A stretch of DNA of 64,000 bases from assembly GCA_015501595.1 (NCBI GenBank), contig JADNRX010000309.1, positions 1 through 64,000 on the forward strand, in the 5' to 3' direction. The translations under genes were made by a program, and so were the position numbers. Positions 24,998-34,350 of the stretch are shown one piece after another (the stretch's first letter is position 1; every line of letters starts with the position of its first letter). This stretch comes from Hymenopellis radicata. Taxonomy: Eukaryota; Basidiomycota; Agaricomycetes; Agaricales; Physalacriaceae. The notes under the pieces were generated by a model. That model did no database searches. It was not told the DNA's origin and saw only the letters and a list, made by a program, of their open reading frames with translations.

Positions 24998-25240
24998 TTT
25001 ACATTGGGTAACCAGGCAGTCGCGCCATAATGCGAAGGTCGAAGGGTGAATTGAGGGCGAGAAAGGCGGGACGGGAGGTCACTGTGCGCGTCGTTTAGCG
25101 CGGTGCTCCTTATGATGTTGGGATTCGGGAGCAAGGTGTTGCTCGAGGTTGTCGGCCCGAGGTTCCGATTCATCCCACGCAGTCAACGCGTTGCTGATGC
25201 TTTATGGTTCCTGGATTCGTCTTTCATTTGATACCGCGAC

Positions 25241-28200
25241 ATGCCCTTTCAATACTGGCCGAAACGATTCCCGCGTTTGGGTCGTCGCAAGAAACAGCGC
25301 AACAATAGCCACGCTGAACATAGCTCCGCCGTATCAGGGAACGATCGCGAGCTTCCTCCCGAGGCATCTCAGGCTTCAGATACTCCCAGCGTCGTAACCA
25401 GCACCGCTATATCAAGGAACGACTCTGCAAACAGCGAACTTGTCCCCGCAACTGTGTCCCGTGCGGATCCTACCAGTGTTAGTACCAGCGACACTGCGAG
25501 TAGTGCTGCTATAAGGAATGCCTCCGCGGACAGCAAAACTGCGGCCAAGACTACGGCTTCAGGCAAGTACAATCGTCGCGATATCAAACCTTTCTGAACA
25601 TTTCTGCAGCAACGGTACTCCATGGATTCCAGGAGGCCTTGAAGATAGTGAAGGAGGCATCGGACGTGTTCGTACCGCTGAAATCTGTCGTTGGCGGGTT
25701 ACTTGCTTGTGTTGACGCGTACCAGGTATGTTTACTTACCTCCTGAACCTGGACTGGCATCTTACTTTTCATTCAGAGGACTGCCGCTAATCACGAAGAA
25801 ATGGAAAAAGTCATAAGGAACATCAATGGGCTTTTAGCGACGTTGATCGCAAAGAGGCTGGAATGGCGAAGCGCTTCAAAAAATTCTGATGCAAGAATGG
25901 TGAAGCTGGAGGGGTATGTACAAGATATATTGATACAATTTGTCGCTGACGATCTGCAGGGATTTAAACCAGATCATCGAGGAAATCAATGGTCTTCAAA
26001 GTCGTGGATTTCTAGCGAGATTGGCGGAAAATGCTGCTGATGCACGAGAGCTTGTTGCCGCATACCAGAACATAGAGAAAGTGTTACGCGCATTCCAGGT
26101 GTGTTCAACGTGTACATGGCAACAGCAGTCCACTCATAATGCGCGTTGTACTAGTTTGAAATTAGCCTAGAGATTGAGCAGAATGTGCAAGATATTCTCA
26201 ATGTTCGTTTCTGTTCAGATGCCGTAGTTTCATACTGATCGCGTTCTAGGAGGTCGTCATTCGTGATTTACGCCGTTCGCGCGACGCATCGTTCCGTGCC
26301 GCCATCAAGACTGATACCCTTTCCCGCGGACCATGTACATCCGGCACTCGAGTGGAAATCCTCGACAAGATCATGTCTTGGGCTCGAGACAACACCGCTG
26401 ACTCTCCGCCTGTCTTCTGGCTCACTGGCCTCGCGGGAACAGGAAAAACCACTATTGCTTACACCATCTGCCAGCGCATATGGGCTGAAAACAAGCTCCT
26501 CGTGTCCTTCTTTTGCTCCCGCCAGCTCGACAGCAAGGACTCTCAGCTCATTGTGCCAACAATTTGCCGTAACCTCGCAGAACTCTTCCGTTCGTATGCA
26601 ACCGAGCTTGTGCCCGTCCTACAAGCAGACTCCGTCCTTGGCGAAGCTCGGATCCATGAGCAGATCGACGGGCTCCTTGTCGCGCCATGGTCCGCGTCGC
26701 TTCCTAAACGGGATGGTTTACCGGTGCCAGTGGTTGTCATCGATGCTCTCGACGAAAGCGACGATGGTGTGGAATTCTTAAAGAACTTGTTTCGCGTCGT
26801 AGGGGACAAGCACTTGATGGGAATCAAGTTTCTGGTCACAAGTCGCGCAGAGCCGAAAATCGAAAAGCTCTGCCATTCCTTCCAACTTCCAGCAGACATG
26901 ATTTATCGTCTGCACGAGGTACCCAAGGTCGGCGTTCAGGCTGATATTGCGAAATTTCTCGCCGAGCAGCTCCCGGAAGTAGATACCAACGAGCGCACAC
27001 AACTTACACTCCGTGCAGACGGACTATTCATCTTCGCTGCGACCGCTGTCAGGTTCATATCACCGCCCGATTATCCACTATCCCAATACGAGCAGCGGGA
27101 AAAGTTGCAGGAGCTATTGGAGCCTGGAAGTCCTTCGGGTCTTGATGAACTTTACAAGCAGGTTTTGTCGGTAGCTTTTCGTGAGGAAGATGCGAAATAC
27201 CTTCGTCGCCGTCTCGACATTCTCCATGCCGTTGTGTGTGCTCAGGAGCTCATTTCCATCTCAGTAATTGCTCAACTCCTCTCTTTGGATGAAGGCACCA
27301 CGATGACATGCATTAATTCCCTCCATTCCGTTCTCTACGTGTCCCCGCTAGATCGTCTTGTGTCCTGCTACCATGCTTCATTTCCCGAATTCATACTTGA
27401 TGCTCAGAGATCGCAGTTCATCGCTCCACCGCCATTCACTAAAATGAAATCGCAAGAACTTGAAGTGTTCTGCGACAAGCCTGTCTTTGATTCTCGACTC
27501 GCCAACTGCTGCTTCCGAATTATGGAATCCGAATTGCGGTTCAACATTTGTAAACTTTCGTCGTCTTCCAAGCTGGATCGTGAGGTTGATAATCTCCATG
27601 ACCTTGTTGAGGCGAATATCAGCTCAGTCGTCCGATACGCAGCCCACCATTGGGGCCAGCATTTGCTCGCAGCGGGACGCACCGACAGGTCTTCCTTGCA
27701 TGGCAAGTTACAAGCCTTCTTGGCAAATGTTTTCCTATTCTGGCTAGAGGCCATGAATCTTCTTGGATCTAAATCACTTTGTTTTCCTCTCCTCCAAGTT
27801 GCTCGTAGATGGTTGAAACTCGAAGGTATGCTCCTCTTCCAATCATTTGCCGACCTTGTCTAATATTTATGATGAACCAAGATGAACCAAAAGCTGAAAG
27901 TTATCTGTCTGACTTGGTTGATGATGCTGCAAACTTTGTCACATCGTTCATAGGAAGTTCTGCATGCCAATCGACTCCTCACCTTTATATCTCTTGTCTC
28001 AGCACCTGGAGCTCCTCAGCACCAATCTCCAAAATATGGAAACCTCGCTTCAAACACTTACCTTTGTTCCTGCCTGCACCCGTTGGCACTGCATCGCTCC
28101 TTACCATTCCGACCTCCGCAGTAGTTGTTGCCTTTTCACCTGATGACTTGAAGCTTGCCTCCTCCGGCGGCTGGTTCTCAGAGTTCTCTGTCGTCAAGAT

Positions 28201-30463
28201 CTGGGATTCTACCACAGGTGAACTACTGTACCGTTTCGACCGCATGTTCGCATAACGCGTAACGTGTGGTCGAAAACCTAACTTAGGATAATGCATAACG
28301 CATCACGGACCTTATTTTCAGGGTCCGTGAGGCTTAAAAAGGAAATTTTCGCTCCCGCCTAGGGTGGGAGCATCCAAATATGGTAATTCCGGGCGTTGTG
28401 CCTGGTTACGAACTTGTTTCCTGTAAGTTCGCGGCATAACGCGTCACATGCCGCGAACTTACGGTCGAAACGGTACAGTACTGCAGGAGCTGGTGGGCCC
28501 TGTTAATCGGATTACATCTATGTCTTTTTCTGATGATGGTGCATGGATCGTTTCTGGTTGCGCAGATGGGTCCATCCATATCTGGGATGTGTCAACTGGC
28601 GAACACTTGAAAGTACTATTTGGGCACATCGATTGTGTCATGGCTGTAGCCTTTTCTCATGATACTCGATACATTGTCTCCGGTTCCTGGGACACGTCTG
28701 TATGCTTATGGGCTCTAGAACCAAAAGTTGGTGACCAGTCTAAGCAATTGCGTGGTCATACCGGTTGGGTCACATCTGTGGCATTTTCGCCTGACGACAC
28801 ACAGGTTGTCTCATGCTCATTTGATAACTCTGTGCGGATTTGGGATGTGAAAATGAGACAGCAAGTGAGGGTGCTCATTGGCCACACTTATGTGGTCTCA
28901 TGTGTCATGTTCTCCCCCTGCGGTTCACAGATCCTATCTGCTTCACAGGATATGTCATTACGGATCTGGGATGCATCTACTGGTGAAGAACTGAAGCAGT
29001 TCGACTTCACCTCTGATGTCACCCCTTTTGCCTTTTCTCGTGATGGGCAAAAGATTGCTTCGCGATCATTGGATAACTCGATTCAAGTTTGGGATATCAC
29101 GAAGGAGGAGTTGCTAAATGACCTCATTGGTCATACTGACCAGGTTTGGTCTGTGATGTTCTCTCATGATGGTACTCGGATTGTATCTGGAAGTGACAAT
29201 TCTATTCATGTTTGGACTATGACGGCAAGCAAACGGTTAGACTCAACACCGTGCCAATCTGCTTGGAATTGGTTGGTTCAGGAGTGCCGGCCCCACTGGG
29301 AACTTCAATCAGTCTGGGAGGGTGACCCCTTCATTGAATCCATTAAAAAGCTGGCATTGAATGGTTGTTTCCACGATAGTAAACGACCAAAAATGCTCAA
29401 AGGCCACACACACCGAGTTCAGTGTGTAGTGTTTTCTTCGGATGGCGAACAGGTCATTTCGTCATCTCCGGACAAAACTATTCAAATATGGGACACAACG
29501 ACGGGCCAACAGCTCAAAGAGTTGGACCATCACCTCGGATCCGATCGTGACTGTCAGAGTCTAGCCTCACTTTCTAGCGATGGTACACTAGCATGTTCTG
29601 CAACTGAAAAATCCATTCTCAGTATTTGGGACACAGCATCTGGAATACTGCTGAAAGAACAGTGCATCGATGGGATTGTGACGTGGCTGTCATTTTCTCC
29701 TGACAGTACTCGCATTGTAACTGGCTTGGAGAGTGGATCCTTGATCATCTGGGGTTCGAGGACAGGAGAGCAACTTGGAACTCTCAAGGGCCACCGGGCA
29801 GACATCACATCTGTTGCCTTCTTCCCTGACAGTTTTCAACTTGTCTCTGGTTCAGACGACAGGTCTATTCGGACCTGGGATATGAGGAACGGAGGAAACA
29901 TGAAAGTGCTCACAGGCCACGCGACATCTGTCGCGGTCTCCGTTGGTGGTGAGAAAATTGTCTCTGGGTCCCCCGATGGATCTGTCATTGTATGGGATGC
30001 GAAGACGGGTGCACGATTGAAGGACATCAACCTGGGTGGCTGGGTGAATTCTGTTGCCTTTTCTCCGAGGGTTGAACATCCCCAAATTGTGGCTGGGCTA
30101 AAGGATAATTCTGTTCGAGTCTGGGATGAGACGACGGGTGCAGTGAGAGTACTTCGTGGACATACCGGTCGGGTCTGGTCTGTGGCATTCTCACCCGACG
30201 GGACACGTATTGTCTCTGGTTCGGATGATACATCGGCTCGCGTGTGGCGAAACATAGACGATCCCTCGTGGCATGTCGATTCTGAGGGTTGGATTTGGTC
30301 GCACGACGATTCACTTCGGCTTATGTGGCTGTCTCCTGAGTGGCACCCTTCGCTCCTTACACCGGAGACTGCCATGATTCTATGGCAGAAGGGATATTGC
30401 ACACTCTCATTTGAGGACTGTAATCATCTCGGTGAAGAGTGGCATAAATGCTATAGTCCTTGA
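25241..30463 (+). CDS. NACHT-WD40 NLR-like gene, copy 3 (interrupted by a MITE)
   Basis: A STAND ATPase. Exons with consistent phases: 25241-25562 (MPFQYWPKRF..., Ser/Thr-rich), 25610-25725, 25777-25913, 25960-26098, two short ones, then a long NACHT exon to 27825 and, after an intron at 27826-27881, the WD40 exon. The helical N-terminal domain (HGFQEALKIVKEASDVF...) is of the type seen before NACHT in mushroom NLRs and resembles HeLo-like/MLKL-like four-helix bundles; this last point is my inference. NACHT: Walker A GLAGTGKTT at 26427-26453, Walker B VVVIDALDE, sensor-like LVTSRAEPK. WD40: about 14 blades with WD and GH repeats ending at 30463. The first intron uses a GC donor. The frame is open except for the MITE at 28226-28478, which adds a stop at 28253-28255 at the blade 1/2 boundary. 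A 150-base in-frame insertion lies in blade 7. Confidence 0.88.
25563..25609 (+). other. GC-AG intron in NLR copy 3
   Basis: Exon 1 ends ...GCTTCAG and the intron begins GCAAGT and ends TCTGCAG. Only this GC donor leaves the helical domain in frame; the GT four bases further on (GTACAA) would shift the frame. NLR copy 2 has GTTAGT at the same position, so the GC donor appears to be a change from GT. Copy 1 has GCTAGT there. Confidence 0.6.
28226..28478. mobile_element. MITE (Tc1/mariner-like, TA target) inside NLR copy 3
   Basis: A 253-base insert absent from the same site in copies 1 and 2. The ends are perfect inverted repeats: TACTGTACCGTTTCGACCG on the left and its reverse complement on the right, including the TA dinucleotide at each side (28224-28225 and 28479-28480). 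Removing the element plus one TA restores GAACTACTGCAGGAG, as in the uninterrupted paralogs. The interior holds no transposase frame but has palindromes (CACGGACC...GGTCCGTG near 28303-28330 and GCTCCCGCC...GGTGGGAGC near 28351-28371) and a repeated CATAACGCGT near each end. A TA duplication with long inverted repeats is typical of non-autonomous Tc1/mariner elements. The near-perfect ends indicate a recent insertion. Confidence 0.92.
29228..29377 (+). other. 150-base in-frame insertion in WD40 blade 7 of NLR copy 3
   Basis: Copies 1 and 2 run directly from the WD of blade 7 (ASKQPEKL or AHKQPEKL) to the next GH. Copy 3 has an extra 50 residues that include WNWLVQECRPHWE and PFIESIKKLALNG. 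The segment starts with AGCAAACGG and is followed by AGTAAACGA, an imperfect 9-base duplication. It contains no stop. Confidence 0.7.
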
Positions 30464-31061
30464 GCTTCGTATTCCGGTGTATACTTACACAATCAGACCT
30501 TCCGGGTACCTACAGAGGGTCGCCAGTACGCGTAGCGATGATTTGGATGTACTATTATCTACTAACTTTTGTGTATTCTCTGAACCGATGTTTTTATCCA
30601 CCCAACTAAGGTACGTGCTCTTCTCAACCTCCCGAACATCGCCAAGTACCAAGATCCGCATCGCTTCGACCTACTGAAATCATCTCTATCATGATCATCA
30701 GCTTGCTCGTCAATCTAATCCTCGTTACACTCATATGTTACATAGATTGTTCTACACGAGGATAAAGATTATATCACAACAACGGTAGATCATAGAATAT
30801 GTAGATGAATCCATAGCCTTTAAAAGAAACCGACATACAGGTCTGCGTCGGATGCCTCTCCTCCGTAAACCGCAGCACGCTCTCCTCCTCCTCCTCCATC
30901 GCACATGTATCGCACGTCACACACTGTATCGAAATCAACAATGTCGTAACCACATACGCATCCCTCCGCCTCGCTGGGCACTTGACCAGCTCCTTATTAT
31001 CCTTTCCCAAGAGTAGCCCACACGTCTCCTTGTTCACCAACATGTTCGCCTCGCGATCGTA
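30464..31061. other. 3' flank of NLR copy 3
   Basis: Contains the 3' untranslated region of NLR copy 3. A minus-strand frame (31043-30774, starting MLVNKETCGLLLGKDNK) may be a further exon of the next gene, but I could not join it at a clear splice site. Confidence 0.35.
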
Positions 31062-31611
31062 TTAAACCGGTGTAAACACGCTCGCGGCACGTACACCGTC
31101 TTCAGGATCCGCCCGACTCAAGGCGGGTCGGCTCGTGAAAGACGAACGCGAAACATCCGCCTTTTGCGAGCGGGACGACGAATTGGAATGGTGATGGTAG
31201 TGTTGGTGTAGCCATCCATGATACCGACTGTCCTTCTCCTTCGAAGAATGCATGCCAGCATCGTAGAGCAACGGTGGTGGTTTCGCGCAAAACATCGAAT
31301 TCAAAATGGAATGATAGCCTTGTGCCTTCTGGTGTGTGGTCATCAACGTGATCGAGAGATCCGGCGGTGCAGGCGAAGTGGTAGTGATAGGCGGAGGATA
31401 CCTATTCAATTCGTTAGACGACTAGTCGTACAAGTGGTGGGGAGAAGGAGGTGGGGGTGAGGCCTGCTCCCAATATACGTACATCGCCCCAACGATGTGT
31501 ATACTCAGGCTTATAGGCTGCAGCCATCACGAGAACAGAAACAGTGGGAGCAAGGGAATAAACACGAGGCCACCAGGTAGATGCATGTAAACGGACTGCG
31601 CTCCTCCCCAC
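31062..31611 (-). CDS. Hypothetical Ser/His/Pro-rich protein
   Basis: Two exons join in phase. A first exon starts at 31611, or more likely at 31527 (MAAAYKPEYTHRWGD), and ends at a GTACGT donor near 31485. The second exon, from about 31401, reads MYPPPITTTSPAPPDLSITL, HQKAQGYHSIL, a HYHHHSNSSSRS run and a stop at 31062. The good donor, the phase agreement and the TTGAATAG acceptor support real coding sequence. Composition is low-complexity and no domain is recognised. The gene lies tail to tail with NLR copy 3. Confidence 0.45.
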
Positions 31612-31639
31612 CCAAAACAGTAATGATGAACTAGATACT

Positions 31640-33270
31640 CACCGGAAGCTGAGTATCATCACCCCTTCCTGAGCCTTCTACCCTCCTGGGGCCCACTTCC
31701 GTGACGTTCTCGTCTCTAACCACAGTCTCCGAGTCAGTCGAGTAACAACGTGTTGAGCTTTCAAGCGGCGCCATTTATGCTGTTGCGAGTTCCCCTGCGA
31801 GAACTGCTCGAAAATATCCAGAAGGCGGAAATAGGCAGGGTCCCGTCCCGAGTCGGGGCTAAATATGCCGTCGGGTGGCGGGAGCGGGGCTCGGCGCTGA
31901 GGTGTAAGGGTACCGTTGTCCAATATCGGACGCAACATGTCTTTAATACCTTCAGGAGGGCGTCCGTTCAGTAAACGTGACAGTGCGTGCTTGTGGCGGC
32001 ATGAGCGGAAGCTGACACCGACGCGGTCTCTCCGCAGGCGTTCGAATTGAGTCAGGACAGAAGAAGTAGCAGACAGTGTAAAAATGCCCGTGAACTGCTA
32101 GGAACATTCCTGTGTACTGAGAGGATCCACTGTATTGTCCAGAAGAAATTAGTGGACTGGGCTGAGAGTCGAGGTCCCAGCCGCGTCTGAGACCCGGATG
32201 TCGTTGTTGTTGTTAGTCAAAGGTATCAATACCTGCGACTGCGACTGTGATGGTGGTATCAGACGCGCAGTTGGGGATCGGGAATGCGCATAGCGGGGTT
32301 CTGACTAGAGATCATGGGTATGGACGGCATAGTAGAGTGGCTCGTAAGTGGTAGCACGGACGGTGTGAATTATGAGTTGAGATTGAGAGCATGGATCCAT
32401 GACTGGCCAAGGGAGCAGCCTGTCGTTCTTCGTTTCTTCTCCGCTATTTCCTCGTCCCATTTCTTAAACGCCTCTTGCTGAGGGCGATACCAATCTTCCT
32501 GCGAGTCTCCCGACGATTTGCCAAGCTGCGTAGACGCTGCAGCGCGCGCGCTATCCAGAACCACGTCTTCATGCCTCTTCTTACTCGAGAAGTTCGTGTG
32601 TTGGCTGGATGCCACCACCGAGCTCACACCATCCACGACAGCCTCCGTCCTTGCTGTTGTTCAAACCTGCGGTCGTTGTGCTGAATACGAGCTTTGTGGC
32701 CCATAACTCGTGGCGGTGGTCGAGGCAGACTGACGAACTGACTGCAAAACGGCGTCTCTATGCTTCGCCACCTGTTGACTGGCCGACTGAGTAACCCGGA
32801 GGTTTGGACGAAAGTCAAGATATTCAAAGTTGGCAGGAGGATGTGGAATTATTGGGTGCCTGCGATTGAGTGTTGGAGTACTGCGATGTGGGCTGTGGTA
32901 TCGATTCTGCGGGTGGTGACCGATACGGGTTCGACTGCCTTTGGATAATCGCATCCTTGAGAACGCTAAGCCTTTCCAGAATCCTCTCGCCATTCTAAAT
33001 TAATTGAATAAACGTTAATCCTGCATGCAGACTACGACAAACCTTCTCAAGAGTCACCCCCTCTTTGCTCGGTGTATTCAACGTGGGTCGGGACGGGTAT
33101 AAAGGCATATTGGAAAAGGTGGTAGTACTGCGCCCTTGCAATCGTTCAAGGTGCTCTATCCAGGCGTCTAGTTCTGATTGAGGGCAAAGTTCGAAACGCA
33201 TGTCGTGGTAGATGGAATTGATGACCGGACCCCTTGCCACGCGTATTTTTCCGACCACCATCATGATCAT
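31640..33270 (-). pseudogene. Decayed gene of unknown function, copy B of an inverted pair
   Basis: Read right to left, the first piece (from 33270) contains HDMRFELCPQSELDAWIEHLERL and ends in GVTLEK before a short intron. The next piece reads NGERILERLSVLKDAIIQRQ and then a Ser/Gln/Pro-rich stretch. Further pieces match copy A at 6600-9025 (SSKKRHEDVVLDSARAA near 32570, EEIAEKKRR near 32435, DMLRPILDNG near 31935). Frame changes and a stop after the Ser/Gln-rich part break the gene, though less severely than in copy A. The WIEHLERL segment looks like the last helix of a PH domain; this is weak. Function is unknown. Confidence 0.5.
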
Positions 33271-33329
33271 ACCCTCTCAACGCTGCTCGTGCCTCTAGCC
33301 ACCCTCCACGACGTCCTTGTGCTGCATCG

Positions 33330-33575
33330 CATCAGCATGAGACAAAGACATGTCAAAGATATGTAGCCAGTGCAAGAGCTCGCGTAAGTTGGGGAGCGCG
33401 AATTAGCTGTATTAGTCGTACTGAATTGGGGAGAGTGATCCATGTAACACGATTGGTTCGGGCATACAACCCCAGCGTATACAGTGAATTGTGTCAGTAC
33501 AACTACGTGGGTATGTGCAGTACTTGATTGAAGCATAGTAACCACATAACAAGTAAGGTGACTCGCGAAGAGACA
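33330..33575 (+). repeat. Direct repeat right of NLR copy 3
   Basis: Same orientation as 24765-24997 and similar to it over the whole length, ending in ACAAGTAAGGTGACTCGCGA and GAGACAC in both. It runs straight into a copy of the dispersed repeat described at 33576-34330. Confidence 0.85.
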
Positions 33576-34330
33576 CAGCGATCCAAAAATTACGAATGCT
33601 TAGCGCGCACGGCACCAAGAGCAACTGCTGCGATAAAGCAAGTTCGAGCAATAGACCCCAAAGAAGCCTCGTATGTCCAGACAAGGACCACAGATTCACC
33701 GGACACGATTGCGCCGTCCATGCGCCTCCGATTTATTGCGTGAGGGACTCGCCTTCACCTGACAAGACATGGCAGAGCAGTAAGACGCCAATAGGAATCA
33801 AGTAGAACAACGAAACAACACACCAGCCACACGGCCCACTGACCATGCTATCGACAGCTCACACGTGCTCGTGTAGCCAGATGTAGTCGCAGCATGGTCA
33901 TATAATAGCCTTTGCTGGCAAGAGTGCCAGCCCAATCACACTGAACCGGATTTCAGGCAACATGACGAGCGTACCGCCAATCTAGCAATCCATGCGCAAA
34001 AGGGCCCACAAGGGACCAAGGAAGAGATCGCTCTCAACCCCGCGTTGAACACCCCGAACACCGATAGCAGGGATCAAGAGCATCAAACTCGACAGTATAG
34101 CTTCACACACCCTCAGACTATCGAGGAGTCGTCTTGGGGTTGAATATGTGAGAATTGACTACACTCGCGAAGGCGGACAGCTGTCCTGTACGAAACGAGG
34201 ACGCAGCGATGCTCATGGTGTGAAAGCAAGGTGCTCTCGGCAAATTGCGATAACGTTACTTGCCGGATATGCCGCGTCTGCATGACCAATGCACTGATTC
34301 AGTTTCACATTTCTCAACAAGAATAAGTAC
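33576..34330 (+). repeat. Dispersed non-coding repeat, copy 1
   Basis: Related to 49240-49960 and 50130-50620. Shared blocks include AAGCAAGTT/AAGCCTCGTATG near 33640-33672, GGGACCAAGGAAGA followed by ATCGCTCTCA near 34010, CACCGATAGCAGGGATC near 34057 and TCCTGTACGAAACGAGGACG near 34185. No reading frame is conserved among the three copies, so it is probably a relic of a transposon or a SINE-like element. Confidence 0.65.
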
Positions 34331-34350
34331 AACGTCTACTTTTTAGTGAG

